This document shows positions 1-9,013 of a DNA stretch of 64,000 nt, one piece after another. The DNA is from Spiribacter halobius. Lineage in GTDB: Bacteria; Pseudomonadota; Gammaproteobacteria; Nitrococcales; Nitrococcaceae. The position numbers and the translations under genes were made by a program. The notes beneath the pieces were generated by a model. That model saw nothing but the letters and a program-made list of their open reading frames with translations. It did no database searches and had not been told where the DNA came from. The stretch covers positions 2,542,001 to 2,606,000 of the forward strand of contig NZ_CP086615.1 in assembly GCF_020883455.1 (NCBI RefSeq), written 5' to 3'. Position 1 is the stretch's first letter. Every line of letters starts with the position of its first letter.

Positions 1-171
1 TCTGCGCGGATGCTGGCGATGACTAGGGAGCAAAGGCCGAAGGCGGTAACCACGTGGGCCCTGTCGGCGCACCCTTCGCCGTGGCATGGCAGCAGACCGC
101 CGCAACCACGGACACCCGCCGAACGCGGCTGCATTCGATCGTGCTAGCCGAGCTCGGCCTCACCACCGGGA

Positions 172-477
172 GTGCCCGCACTGCCGGCGATGCTTCTCTC
201 GCGCGGATTGCCTCACAACAACCCGGCCCTCAAGGCAAGGACGCCCGGACGGCTCAGACGCTTCCAGCACCTGCTGCGCCACTGCGTCGCTGCACCGGCG
301 CGTGCCGGCGAGCTTGAGGTATTCCACCCAGACATCACCGCCTGGCTGGTGGACGCGGTCATCCAGGACGTGGCCGTGCGCTGATCCCTCAGCAACCGTG
401 GATTCGACCGTGTCACCGACGGAATGTGGCTCCCGCACGTCGCCCTCGCCCGTCCCGCCTGCAGGCGAAGCAATTGA
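172..477 (+). pseudogene. TetR/AcrR-family regulator, C-terminal relic
   Basis: The reading frame resembles the ligand-binding C-terminus of TetR repressors of efflux pumps: a leucine-rich stretch around LLSRGLP, then RLRRFQHLLRHCVAA and a helix ending VIQDVAVR. A TGA at 382-384 falls where these proteins often have Trp (VR-W-SLS), and the frame continues with SLSNRGFDRV to a second stop at 475. No DNA-binding domain is visible upstream. RND-pump relics follow on the same strand, the usual partners of such a regulator. I read it as the tail of a dead efflux regulator; the family call rests on pattern only. Confidence 0.5.
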
Positions 478-520
478 CGGAGGCTTCCGATGAGGACGGG
501 GGCGCCGACGGCTGCCATGA

Positions 521-667
521 TTGCTCCTGCGGCTGCTAGGCGCGGCGCTGGCCGTGTGGCCCGCGTGCGCCAGCACGCCGCCAACACGCCCGGAGGCCAC
601 TGCGGCGCTGCGCGCGGTGCGGATAGTCACGGTCGAAGCGCTGGCGGTGTGCCCGCGGGCTGACGGC
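521..667 (+). pseudogene. RND periplasmic adaptor, N-terminal relic
   Basis: The frame shows a short hydrophobic leader ending in a lipobox-like ACAS, then a low-complexity Pro/Thr stretch and RAVRIVTVEA. That matches the start of membrane-fusion proteins of RND pumps, which usually read R-P-V-R-T-V-T-V-E-A. The similarity ends after about 50 residues. It lies between the TetR relic and the RND permease relic, the expected order regulator, adaptor, pump. The evidence is short, so the call is tentative. Confidence 0.35.
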
Positions 668-687
668 TTTGGGGTCGCCCCGTCCGC

Positions 688-1080
688 AGCTACATAGAAC
701 CGCTCATCGTCATGGGGGTGATTCCACTGGCTCTGCCGGTGCCCTTTGGGACCACGTGGCCATGGCCTACCAAATCTCCATACCGTCCCTCGTGAGCACG
801 GCTTCGCTCCCCGGCGTCATCGTCATCCTGCTTGTGCACTTCATCAAGGTCCACGTCGCCGCCGGGCAGGCCAGCCGCGGCCGCTTCCGCGCCAGCCTTG
901 TGCCCTCCTCCACCACGGTCGCTGGGCTGCTGCCGCTGATCTCGGAGACCGGCACCCAGGCCCAGGTGCTCAAGTCACTGATGCTCTTCGTGGGCTTCGC
1001 CTGGTCACCGGCAGCCTGCTGGTACTAGTCGCGATCCCGGCGCTCTACGGTATCCTCGCCGACTTGGGAGGAGCACGCCC
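688..1080 (+). pseudogene. RND efflux permease, C-terminal relic with frameshifts
   Basis: Three consecutive pieces of an AcrB-like permease C-terminus are readable in different frames: SYIEPLIVMGVIPLAL near 688-735, then GVIVILLVHFIKVHVAAGQ and TTVAGLLPLISETGTQAQVL near 745-985, then LVTGSLLVLVAIPALYG near 1005-1065. The order matches the last transmembrane helices of RND pumps (the family has VNDSILLV where this copy reads V-ILLV, a small deletion). At least two frameshifts are needed to connect the pieces, so it cannot make a working pump. It completes the decayed tetR-adaptor-pump set at the left edge. Confidence 0.7.
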
Positions 1081-1271
1081 GACAGCCCAGCACCAAGCGT
1101 GTGCGAGACCTCTAACCGGTAGCGACGGGCGTGTCAGTCGGCCGAAGAGGGCCGTCGTTCAGCGCTGGGAGGCGCTCGGCATCGCGACCCGAGCGTGTTG
1201 CCCACCCGTGTCCTCAGGACCGCCGCGTGCGCCTCGGGGAGTTGCCTGCGAGGGGGGGCGCATCCGGGCCA

Positions 1272-2027
1272 CTACCGCCATTGTCGGGCGGACACACCCA
1301 GGCGCTCGAACACGCGCCCCACGAGCCGGTCGCAGCGCGCCCCGTCGAAGGCGAACGTGCGCGGCAGCAGGCTGACCACCTCCGCGGTCATGTTCCGCTG
1401 CAGCAGCAGCCGCGCCCGGTGCACCCGGGTCTTCACGGTGGCGGGTTCGACGCCCAGGCAGGCTGCAGTCTCTGCAACCGAGAGCTGCTCCACCTCGCGC
1501 AGGACGAAGGCGCTGCGGAACGGCTCGGGCAGCTCGTCGATAGCGGCTTCCAGCAGACGCTGCAGTTGCGCCTCATGCAGCGCCGCCTCCGGATTCGCCG
1601 TGGGCGAGCATGGGTCAGCCGTGGCGGCCTCCCGGTGCGCGGGCCGCTCAAGGGCGGACAGCGGGTCCGAAGCGGGCGCGCGCCGGCGCAAGCGCATCAG
1701 GGCCTCGTTGCGCACAATGCGGCAGAGCCAGCTCGCGAAGCCCTCGGGGCCGCGGAACTGCGCGAGCTGGAAGTACGCGCGGATGTAGCCATCTTGGACG
1801 GCGTCCTCCGCCTCCGCGTCGTCGGGCAGGATGCTGCGGGCGATGCGGAACAGCCGCCGGTTGTAGCGCCGCATGATGAGCTCGAAGAGCGCCACCTCGC
1901 CCGCGCGCACGCGGGCGACGACACGCTCGTCCGGCAGCTGCGCCGGGCCGGGTAGCCCTGTCGGCTGCCTCACGGTGCGGGTGGCCGCCGCCTCCCGCGC
2001 CGGCTGTGCCGGGATATGCGCGGTCAT
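1272..2027 (-). CDS. RNA polymerase sigma factor, ECF type
   Basis: This is a 251-residue sigma-70 family factor. Region 2 runs through YNRRLFRIARSILPDDAEAEDAVQ and GYIRAYFQLAQF to a region 2.4-like SWLCRIVRNEALMRLRR. Region 4 is ELPEPFRSAFVLREVEQLS followed by the helix-turn-helix ETAACLGVEPATVKTRVHRAR. The roughly 45-residue N-terminal tail is Ala/Pro-rich. Its start codon overlaps the stop of the upstream cupredoxin gene by four bases, so it is the third gene of a minus-strand operon. No anti-sigma factor gene is adjacent, unlike many ECF loci. In Thermus thermophilus a TTHB210-type protein is likewise encoded beside an ECF sigma factor, so this pairing recurs. Confidence 0.9.
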   Translation of the reverse strand: MTAHIPAQPAREAAATRTVRQPTGLPGPAQLPDERVVARVRAGEVALFELIMRRYNRRLFRIARSILPDDAEAEDAVQDGYIRAYFQLAQFRGPEGFASWLCRIVRNEALMRLRRRAPASDPLSALERPAHREAATADPCSPTANPEAALHEAQLQRLLEAAIDELPEPFRSAFVLREVEQLSVAETAACLGVEPATVKTRVHRARLLLQRNMTAEVVSLLPRTFAFDGARCDRLVGRVFERLGVSARQWR

Positions 2028-2554
2028 GATGATCCCTCCGGTTGCACGCGCCCGGCGGCGAGGATCGCAGCCACCGGCGGCAGGTTACTGGCCGCTGCCG
2101 GGGGCAGGCCCTCATGGCCCTCGGCCGCCTCCTGCCAGCCGACGTCGCCCGGTCTGCCGACCACGATGCGGCCGACCATCCCGGCCCGCTCGTGGGGCAG
2201 GCAGTAGTAATCGTAGACACCAGGGCGGGTGAGCGTGACCTCGAAGCGCTCCCCGGGCAGCAGGTAGCCGCTGTGCCAGGGCTCCGCCCCTGCCGGGATG
2301 CGCAGCGGCCGGCCGAACACCCCCGGGTGATAGGCGCTCGCAGTGTGGCTGTTGACGCGGTCGCGGTTGGCGAAGCAGAGCGTCGTGCCGGGCGCCACCG
2401 CCAGCCCCAGCGGCGCGAACCACACCCGCTCCCCGCGGGGGGTGCCGCGCATCTCGACCAGCTCGGCCGTCGCTGCATGCAGCAGCCCCGAGGGCACGAG
2501 GGCGGCCAGGCCGCCGCCCGCGAGCCCCAGGAGGAAGCGCCGGCGGCTCGGCAT
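2024..2554 (-). CDS. Tat-exported cupredoxin/plastocyanin-like protein
   Basis: This is a 176-residue protein whose N-terminus, MPSRRRFLLGLAGGGL, is a twin-arginine-type signal. The mature part is one cupredoxin-like beta-sandwich: a His in SHTASAYHPGVF, then GVYDYYCLPHERAGMVGRI, which carries the Cys-x2-His-x4-Met spacing of a type 1 copper site. It probably binds copper in the periplasm and may carry electrons or sense copper. The start at 2554 overlaps the upstream stop by one base (TGATG), and the stop overlaps the sigma-factor start. I infer that the sigma factor responds to envelope or copper/redox stress, but nothing here shows the signal. Confidence 0.8.
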   Translation of the reverse strand: MPSRRRFLLGLAGGGLAALVPSGLLHAATAELVEMRGTPRGERVWFAPLGLAVAPGTTLCFANRDRVNSHTASAYHPGVFGRPLRIPAGAEPWHSGYLLPGERFEVTLTRPGVYDYYCLPHERAGMVGRIVVGRPGDVGWQEAAEGHEGLPPAAASNLPPVAAILAAGRVQPEGSS

Positions 2555-2979
2555 CACTCGCCGAGCCGCGCCCGGGCGTCGTCGGCGTGATAGAGCACCA
2601 CGTGGGCGTGCGGCTCCTCCACGCCGGGATGCCCGGCGTTGTAGTAGACGTCCACCGACGCCACGTGGTGCGCCCCGACCGCCAGCTCGTCGAAGGACGC
2701 ACCGTTGCGGAGGTCCGCCATCGGAGTCATGTAGATGGTGGCGGCCAGGCGCCCGTCGCGGTCGTAGCCGAGGAATGGGCCCGCGGGCAGCGTATTCGGG
2801 TCGACGTAGAGCGTGCCGAGGCCGGGGATAAACTCGGGCAGGCTCACCAGCTCGCTTACCTGCGCGTAGGGCGCGGGCGGCGGCGCCTCCGCGAGTGCGA
2901 CCTCGTCGTGCGCCAGGGCGGCGCTGGCCGAGAGCGCGATGGCGGTGGCGATGCCGGTTAGGGTCAGTCTCCTGCTCAT
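2554..2979 (-). CDS. Secreted TTHB210-like (DUF5602-type) protein
   Basis: This is a 141-residue exported protein with a Sec signal peptide (MSRRLTLTGIATAIALSASAALA, likely cut after ALA). The mature part has the GYDRDGRLAATIYMTPMADL segment, then HHVASVDVYYNAGHPGVEEPHAHVVLYH. The clustered His residues suggest metal binding. It resembles TTHB210-type proteins of Thermus, whose gene accompanies an ECF sigma factor. It is the first gene of the three-gene operon, and the start has an AGGAC-type ribosome site. The biochemical role of the family is not known to me. Confidence 0.75.
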   Translation of the reverse strand: MSRRLTLTGIATAIALSASAALAHDEVALAEAPPPAPYAQVSELVSLPEFIPGLGTLYVDPNTLPAGPFLGYDRDGRLAATIYMTPMADLRNGASFDELAVGAHHVASVDVYYNAGHPGVEEPHAHVVLYHADDARARLGE

Positions 2980-3491
2980 GATGCGGTCCTCTTCGGTTGC
3001 GGTGGGATGGTGTTGCACTCCCCCAGAGTGATGCAGCAGCGCGTGAAGAGGTTCCCGCAGGCCAGGCGGCCCGGTGCCCGGGACGGCGCGGTGACCCTTC
3101 CGGCAGCGCGGGGGTGACCACCGAGTGGCGCCAGGTATCCTCCGATGGGATGAGGCCTGGTAAGGCCTGGAAAGAGGCGACCGACGCCTGGCATGCATCG
3201 GCTTCCCGCGCGATGCAGCTACACTACGGTAGCTACCCGCTCAACACTGTCGACGCAGTCGAGTCCTTCGCCCGCGAAGATCACGGCATGATCGAGATCG
3301 TTCTTCGCCACAACCGCCTTGTAGAAGGTCCGTTGAACCGAGCGATTCAGGTGCAGCGTCGACTGCTGACCGTGTCAGACCTCGATAAAATGGTTCCGCG
3401 GGGCCCGCCCCGTGCACTCTGGCAGCGAGGGAAGGCCACACACGATATCGGGCATGCGGTTGCGGAGCGTGTCCTCGATCAGCGCCGCGCG
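2980..3491. other. Intergenic, no gene seen
   Basis: About 500 bases between the sigma-factor operon and the left arm of the IS1634-type element. It should hold the promoter of the minus-strand operon. The open frames here have no recognisable family motifs and I do not call a gene. Confidence 0.5.
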
Positions 3492-5445
3492 GGCGCCCCC
3501 AAGTTCATCAGCCGCGGCCATAAGTAGTTGATGCCAGGGGCCTGGAGTTTCGAGTTGGCACAACTACACGGCGATATCGCGGCGCGGCGGCGTCACCTCC
3601 AGGCTCTTGAACAGATCACGCTGGGCGGCATCCATGGAGATCCCCTGGATCGACTCGCCATCCAGGGTGAGATGGTGCAGCTGCACCGTCTCCAGTCTCT
3701 CCAGCAGCCTCTCGACGCTGTGTACGTCTGCCGGGGGATTGGCCCGCAGCCGCATGCGCAGCACGCGGTAGACCACCAGCGCCAGGAAGCAGATCAGCGC
3801 ATGAGCGCGGATGCGCTCGGGCAGGCGGTGATGCACCGGCGCGATGTCGAGGGTGCCTTTCAGCGCCCGGAAGCCGCGCTCGATGTCGGCGAGGCTGCGG
3901 TAGCGCTCGACGATCTCGCCGGCCTCGCGGTCCTCGAGGCTGGTGACCAGCAGGAGCTTGCCATCGAGGCGCTCAGCCGCCGCCCAGGCCTCTTCGTCGA
4001 TCTCGTAGTGGAACGCCGGGGCGGTGAGGTCCGCTTTGATGATCCCGGAGAGGCGCTGCTCGACGACCGCCTTGTGGAAGCGCTGGTAGGCGCTACGATC
4101 CGAGGAGCGCCGCCCACGCCCGGGCTTGCCGGCGTCTTGGTTGTCCAGGCGCCGGGCGAGGCGCTGGCCAAGCTCATCAACACGCTCGATGCGCCGGCGC
4201 CGGTGGGCGCTCTGCTCGGCGGCGCGCTCAGGATTGTGCGCCACCACCAGCCGCCGCCCCGCCCAGGTGGTCTCGGTGACGGCCTCCCCGCCGCCGGCCT
4301 CGGCCTCAGCCTCGCGGGCGAGCTCGGGGTGCAGGCGCGCCATCAGCTCGGTGAACTCGCCGTAGCGCCGCCCGGGCACCGCGAGGATGTAGTCCACGGC
4401 CAGGCCCTGTTCGCGGCCGAGCGCCTCCAGGGTGTCGACGTTGTCGAGGCTCAGCAGCCCGCGGTCGGCGACCACCACCACGCGCTGCAGGCGGAAGCGC
4501 TCCAGCAGCCGGGTGATCATCGGTGCGAGCGTCCTGCTCTCGGCCACGTTGCCCTCGAACACCTCATGGGCGATGGGCAGCCCCTCGGCGGTCTGCACCA
4601 CCCCGAGCGCGAACTGCCGCGCGATGCCGCCGGTGTCCTTGCTCATCCCGGGCTGGCGCAGATCGGCCTCGAGGCGGTGCTCGCCGTGGATGCGCACCGT
4701 GGTCACATCGTAGAAGGTCACGGTGAGGTCCTGATCGAGCAGCGGGCGGATCTGCTCGGCGACCACCGCCTCGACCGCCTCACGGTGCTCGATCAGCGCA
4801 TCCATGGCGCGCAGCAGCTGATTGTGGTCGATACGGCGTTGATCGACGCCGGGCAGATGCACGCGCTCGAGCCAGCGCAGCACCCCGAGCTTGCTCTGCG
4901 GATCCAGCAGCCGGTTGAACACCATCGCGCGGATGACCGCCTCGAGGTCGAACTGGCGGTAGGAGGAGCGCAGCGCCCGTACGAGCCCCTCGTCGAGACC
5001 GAGCGCGCGCCAGATCTCGGTGAGCAGCCACGCGCCGCCCAACGAGCGGCTCGGCTCGAACTCCGCGCTCTCGCTGTCGACCAGCGGCAGGCCGGTGTGG
5101 CGCTTGAGCCCGCGGATGATGCTCTGGACCTTGTCCTCGGTGAGCTGATCGGCCCGTCCGAGCTGGGCGATCTGGCGATGCCGTGTCCGGCCCTGGGCGT
5201 CGCGATAGCCCTCGACCAGTCGCAGGTAGGTGCGGCCTTGGGAGCGCGAGGAGCGGATAAACATGGCGCAACGCTACAACGGCGACATTCGCCTTGCAAT
5301 GAGCGCTCTTGGCTAGACCCGGCAAACCCAAAGTTGGCACAACACGGCCCCCGCGGACAGTCCCGTGCAACTCGCTGATTTCCTAAGCCCCGACCGCTGC
5401 TATACCACCCGAATCCGCGGGTAGCCTGATGAACTTGGGGGCGCC
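3492..5445 (-). mobile_element. IS1634-family insertion sequence (ends provisional)
   Basis: The element carries one transposase gene. A perfect 20-bp inverted repeat beginning GGCGCCCCCAAG lies at 3492-3511 and at 5426-5445, and the right copy coincides with the point where acetyl-CoA synthetase similarity stops. These are my provisional ends, giving about 1.95 kb. No target-site duplication is visible outside them. A second pair, AGTTGGCACAAC in direct orientation, sits closer in at 3553-3564 and 5332-5343. It is nearly self-complementary, so it could instead mark the terminal repeats of a 1.79 kb element. The sequence does not decide between the two. Confidence 0.5.
3564..5264 (-). CDS. 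IS1634-family (IS4 superfamily) transposase
   Basis: The 566-residue protein opens MFIRSSRSQGRTYLRLVEGYR, the usual IS1634-group start. It has the DDE core: YDVTTVRIHGEH for the first Asp region, VVVADRGLLSLDN for the second, and Y-R-S-L-A-D-I-E-R-G-F-R-A-L-K near residue 450, matching the family Y-(2)-R-(3)-E-(6)-K signature with its catalytic Glu. The length is normal and the frame intact, so the element may still be active. It mobilises DNA by cut-and-paste. The 12-bp direct repeat at 3553 abuts its stop codon. Confidence 0.93.
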   Translation of the reverse strand: MFIRSSRSQGRTYLRLVEGYRDAQGRTRHRQIAQLGRADQLTEDKVQSIIRGLKRHTGLPLVDSESAEFEPSRSLGGAWLLTEIWRALGLDEGLVRALRSSYRQFDLEAVIRAMVFNRLLDPQSKLGVLRWLERVHLPGVDQRRIDHNQLLRAMDALIEHREAVEAVVAEQIRPLLDQDLTVTFYDVTTVRIHGEHRLEADLRQPGMSKDTGGIARQFALGVVQTAEGLPIAHEVFEGNVAESRTLAPMITRLLERFRLQRVVVVADRGLLSLDNVDTLEALGREQGLAVDYILAVPGRRYGEFTELMARLHPELAREAEAEAGGGEAVTETTWAGRRLVVAHNPERAAEQSAHRRRRIERVDELGQRLARRLDNQDAGKPGRGRRSSDRSAYQRFHKAVVEQRLSGIIKADLTAPAFHYEIDEEAWAAAERLDGKLLLVTSLEDREAGEIVERYRSLADIERGFRALKGTLDIAPVHHRLPERIRAHALICFLALVVYRVLRMRLRANPPADVHSVERLLERLETVQLHHLTLDGESIQGISMDAAQRDLFKSLEVTPPRRDIAV

Positions 5446-5709
5446 GTTCTTCTCAAGGTAACGGTCGAGGCAACTCTAGCTGACGTTGAGCTCGCCACCC
5501 TCGAACCAGCGGATCTGGCCCTGGGTCAGGTCGTTGTTGCTGACCCGGTCCAACTTGCGAAACCAGGTGAGGAACTCCTCCGCCTGCTCCGCCGAGAAGC
5601 TCTCCGGCTCCTCCAGGGAGCGGCGGTACATGCGCGCGTACTGCTCGCGGGTGAGCAGGGCGTAGTTCGCGACTTCTGCCGGAACGGAGTAGACCTTGGC
5701 TTTGGACAT
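5446..5709 (-). pseudogene. acs: Acetyl-CoA synthetase, truncated N-terminal fragment
   Basis: The start has a strong AGGAGGAG ribosome site and reads MSKAKVYSVPAEV, then YARMYRRSLEEPESFSAEQAEEFL and IRWFEGGELNVS, the standard N-terminus of AMP-forming acetyl-CoA/propionyl-CoA synthetases. A TAG at 5476-5478 sits where the family reads NVSYNCLDRHL. After it the frame continues SCLDRYLEKNG for ten codons, then similarity ends at the 20-bp inverted repeat of the insertion sequence. Adenylation motifs are all missing. So the gene carries an in-frame stop and has also lost its body. No matching remainder is visible left of the element. Confidence 0.85.
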
Positions 5710-6685
5710 ACTGGATCTCCTCCTGGTTGGCGGGCCGTCGGCGTTAGGCTACGGTCTCTCGGGTCTCGCCGGCGCGGCGGACTTTCCCGCGCTGTCCCTC
5801 CTTCCCGAATTCCGCCGTCCATGCTGGCGCGCGTCATTGCCATTCCGAACGCTTGCCATGCCCGCATCCATTGCCGACGGCACCGGAGCGCTCACGATAC
5901 GTTCGGCCCGCAGCGTGCAATGAGTTGGGTGTGCCCCGTCCGGGATTTGAGGACCGAGCCTGCTGGCGCACCCAGATATGGGACAAGCGGGAATTGTTGG
6001 CGCCTGATATCGATATCCTCAATATATATGTAGCCCATGCGCCGGTAGCTGATCCGGCAGGTACGCGCCGCCGCAGGTGTGCCACGTACGCCTCCCGTCT
6101 AGGCCTACCCGGCCACCAGACGCCGTGAGACCTGACAGGGATGCCGCAGGCCGGCTGCACTCATCTATCTACTTAATCGATAACAAGTCTCGAAATTCCT
6201 CGCTTGCCGATACAACGAACGGAATGCAGTCTCACTCGAGTGAAGCGACGCAGGCCGGTTTCCGGCCAAACCGGACGGTACCGGGGCCTTGCGGTGAACG
6301 CGAAGTCCCCTTGCCATGCGTACCGAGCTCCTGGTTGCCGAACGGTGGCACATGGAATTCGACGGGGTTCCGGAAATGCCTCATCAGGCGGAATCGTTCC
6401 AAAGAGTGATTTACACACCTCGCGGCCTCGCATTCTGGATACGGGTTTCACTCGCCGCGCCTGGCATGACCGCCGTCATCGCAGCCTCGGCACTTCGTAC
6501 CCGATGCATGGCGCGTCGCCCACTCCGTCGCCGTGCCCCACGCCCCACGGAGACGGTCTGGAGGACGCTCTCAGCTGTTGCGATTGCGGCGCGTTCGTTC
6601 TGGTCCTTTTCGTCGCGCTTCGCCCGTCAGCAGTGGGCGTCTGATCCGTATCGCGCGTCCCTTTGAGTCACACAAGGAGGGGACC
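5710..6685. other. Long leader region upstream of the oxidase gene
   Basis: About 975 bases without a supportable gene between the acs fragment and the oxidase subunit gene. It contains a GATATC-GATATC palindrome near 6005-6016 and a lone half-site-like AACAAGT near 6183, both of unknown meaning. A clear ribosome site AAGGAGG lies at 6674-6680 ahead of the oxidase start. The open frames look like chance frames. Confidence 0.4.
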
Positions 6686-8254
6686 ATGAGCACACAGGCC
6701 GCAAGCCATGAAGCTAAGACACCCCGCGGAGTCCTGCGCTGGCTCACGACCACCAACCACAAGGACATCGGCACTCTTTACCTGTGCTGCTCCCTTGCAA
6801 TGCTGTTCCTCGGCGGCTCGCTCGCCATGGTCATTCGTGCGGAGTTGTTCGCGCCGGGCCTGCAGCTAACCGACCCCTACCTCTTCAATCAACTCACCAC
6901 CATGCATGGGCTCATCATGATCTTCGGCGCGATCATGCCCGCGTTCGTGGGCCTGGCGAACTGGATGATCCCGCTGATGATCGGCGCCCCCGACATGGCG
7001 CTGCCGCGGTTGAACAACTGGAGCTTCTGGCTGCTCCCGTGCGGGCTCGGACTCCTCCTGATCACCGCATTCCTTCCCGGCGGCGCGCCTGCTAGCGGCT
7101 GGACGCTGTATCCACCTCTCTCCCTACAGCAGGGAATGGCCTTTCCATTCGTCATCTTCGCGGTTCACATCCTCGGGATCAGCTCAATCATGGGTGCGAT
7201 CAATGTGATCGCCACGGTCCTGAACATGCGTGCGCCGCAAATGGCCCTCATGCGTATGCCGCTGTTCGTGTGGACTTGGCTCATCACCGCTTTTCTCATC
7301 ATCGGCGTCATGCCCGTGCTCGCAGGCGTCGTCACCATGCTGCTCACGGATCAGTATTTCGGCACTACGTTCTTCAGCGCCGCTGGCGGCGGCGACCCGG
7401 TGCTCTACCAGCACATCTTCTGGTTCTTCGGACACCCGGAGGTGTACATCATGGTGCTCCCGGCGTTCGGCATTATCTCCACTATTATCCCGGTATTCGC
7501 GCGCAAACCGCTGTTCGGCTACAGCTCGATGGTTTACGCCACGGCCTCCATCGCGTTCCTGTCGTTCATCGTCTGGGCGCACCACATGTTCACGGTGGGC
7601 ATGCCACTCGCCGGGGAACTCTTCTTCATGTACGCCACTATGCTCATCGCCGTGCCCACGGGGGTGAAGGTGTTTAACTGGGTGGCCACCATGTGGCGCG
7701 GAGCGATGACGTTCGAGACGCCGATGCTGTTTGCGGTTGCCTTCGTCATCCTTTTTGCCATTGGAGGGTTCTCCGGATTGATGGTCGCCATCGTCCCCGC
7801 CGATTTTCAGTACCACGACACATATTTCGTCGTCGCACACTTCCATTACGTGCTCGTTACTGGGGCGCTTTTCTCCATCATTGCCGCCGTGTACTACTGG
7901 CTGCCGAAATGGACTGGGTATATGTACAATGAAGGCCTGGGGCGTACTCATTTCTGGCTGTCCACCATATTCGTGAATGTCCTCTTCTTTCCACAGCACT
8001 TTCTGGGCCTCGCTGGCATGCCCCGACGCATCCCGGACTATTCGGTGCAGTTCGCCGACTGGAATATCATTTCAAGCATCGGCGGGTTCGGGTTCGGCCT
8101 CTCCCAGCTCCTCTTCCTGTGGTTGATCATCCAGTGTGCCCGTGGCGGAAAGAAGGCGCCCGCCCGTGCGTGGGAAGGCGCTCATGGTCTGGAGTGGACC
8201 GTACCCTCCCCTGCCCCCCGGCACACGTTTACGACGCCGCCTGCGGTTGCCTAG
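6686..8254 (+). CDS. ctaD: Cytochrome c oxidase subunit I (A-type heme-copper oxidase)
   Basis: This is a 522-residue, roughly twelve-helix integral membrane protein, the catalytic subunit of an aa3-type oxidase. Visible landmarks are TMHGLIM (heme a ligand, about residue 73), GAPDMALPRLNN (D-channel Asp about 103 and its Asn), FFGHPEVYIM (CuB His about 250, proton-gating Glu about 252 and the Tyr cross-linked to His), WAHHMFTVGMP (CuB His pair about 299-300) and HFHYVL (hemes a3 and a, about 385-387). All are intact, so it should be catalytic. The ATG has an AAGGAGG site. Subunits II, III and the assembly factor Cox11 are missing from the neighbourhood; only a small membrane protein follows. 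Partners must lie elsewhere, or the gene is a left-over copy. Confidence 0.92.
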   Translation: MSTQAASHEAKTPRGVLRWLTTTNHKDIGTLYLCCSLAMLFLGGSLAMVIRAELFAPGLQLTDPYLFNQLTTMHGLIMIFGAIMPAFVGLANWMIPLMIGAPDMALPRLNNWSFWLLPCGLGLLLITAFLPGGAPASGWTLYPPLSLQQGMAFPFVIFAVHILGISSIMGAINVIATVLNMRAPQMALMRMPLFVWTWLITAFLIIGVMPVLAGVVTMLLTDQYFGTTFFSAAGGGDPVLYQHIFWFFGHPEVYIMVLPAFGIISTIIPVFARKPLFGYSSMVYATASIAFLSFIVWAHHMFTVGMPLAGELFFMYATMLIAVPTGVKVFNWVATMWRGAMTFETPMLFAVAFVILFAIGGFSGLMVAIVPADFQYHDTYFVVAHFHYVLVTGALFSIIAAVYYWLPKWTGYMYNEGLGRTHFWLSTIFVNVLFFPQHFLGLAGMPRRIPDYSVQFADWNIISSIGGFGFGLSQLLFLWLIIQCARGGKKAPARAWEGAHGLEWTVPSPAPRHTFTTPPAVA

Positions 8255-8421
8255 GCCGCTCCCGCCGGGCTTCGCTAGGACGCGCGCGGAAGAGCAGCGC
8301 TGGCCTCGGAAGGAGTCTCCCCGGTAAACGCCCAGTCTCGGGGCAGTTGGCGTCTGCCTTCAATATTCGCACTCGGGACCCGGGGAACTCGGAAATCGTC
8401 GCACAGAGGGGGAAGATCGAA

Positions 8422-8745
8422 ATGGGCCAGCATCGAGCTGCACTGGTAACATCGCTATTGTTGGTGGTCTTGCTAGCCCTCCTGCTCGGGGGGCTGTCAC
8501 CTGCTGTCCTTTATCTCGGCGTGGCCGGGGGCGGAGAGACAACCCTTTCGCTTGTGTTCATCCTCATTGCGATATTTCTTCTAATTAACTTGGGTGGGGC
8601 GGCATGCGTATTCCGGATTGCCACCGATTTGGATGCCGAATGCTGGCGGGTGGCCGCGCGAATGCTCAGCACCGCATGGGTCATGAACACGCTGCTCCTT
8701 GCCCTGTTCTTGGCCTTGGATTCGGTGGCTGTACTGCTAAAATAG
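8422..8745 (+). CDS. Small three-helix membrane protein, oxidase-associated
   Basis: This is a 107-residue protein with three predicted membrane helices: VTSLLLVVLLALLLGG, LVFILIAIFLLINLGG and AWVMNTLLLALFLALD. Its last 35 residues (ARMLSTAWVMNTLLLALFLALD) resemble the tail of the 29058-29375 protein (ARWLTVAWALNTILFLGFLLVD) and of the relic at 17950-18030. I treat the three as one small family that sits beside heme-copper oxidase and NO-response genes. It lies 170 bases downstream of the oxidase subunit and may be co-transcribed. The function is unknown; an accessory subunit is possible. Confidence 0.6.
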   Translation: MGQHRAALVTSLLLVVLLALLLGGLSPAVLYLGVAGGGETTLSLVFILIAIFLLINLGGAACVFRIATDLDAECWRVAARMLSTAWVMNTLLLALFLALDSVAVLLK

Positions 8746-9013
8746 GAGCGCTTGGCAGGCGTTCGGTGACTGACGCCGCGCCACGACGGCCGCCAGCACC
8801 GACTCGGGCGCGGCCACTCAGCCACTCACCGCGCGCGTAGGCGCAACGGCCGCATCCAGCTGCCAGGCGCTCCCTGTCACGCGGATACTCCAAGGATACC
8901 GAGCGGTCGAACAAGGGGGGTCAGATGCAGCCAGAGACTCCGATGGGCCAGACGGCGGGAGACAATAGTTTCGCCGACCGGGCTCGATTTGCCCAAGCGC
9001 GACTACCACCAAG

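Noticed and set aside
2997-3527. Plus-strand open frame left of the insertion sequence
   Set aside because: No family motifs or ribosome site; it runs into the inverted repeat of the element.
3528-5378. Long plus-strand open frame opposite the IS1634 transposase
   Set aside because: It is a mirror frame of the GC-rich transposase gene with no motifs of its own.
6160-6230. NsrR-like site upstream of the oxidase subunit I gene
   Set aside because: Only one half (AACAAGT) is present; no partner at the 7-base spacing.
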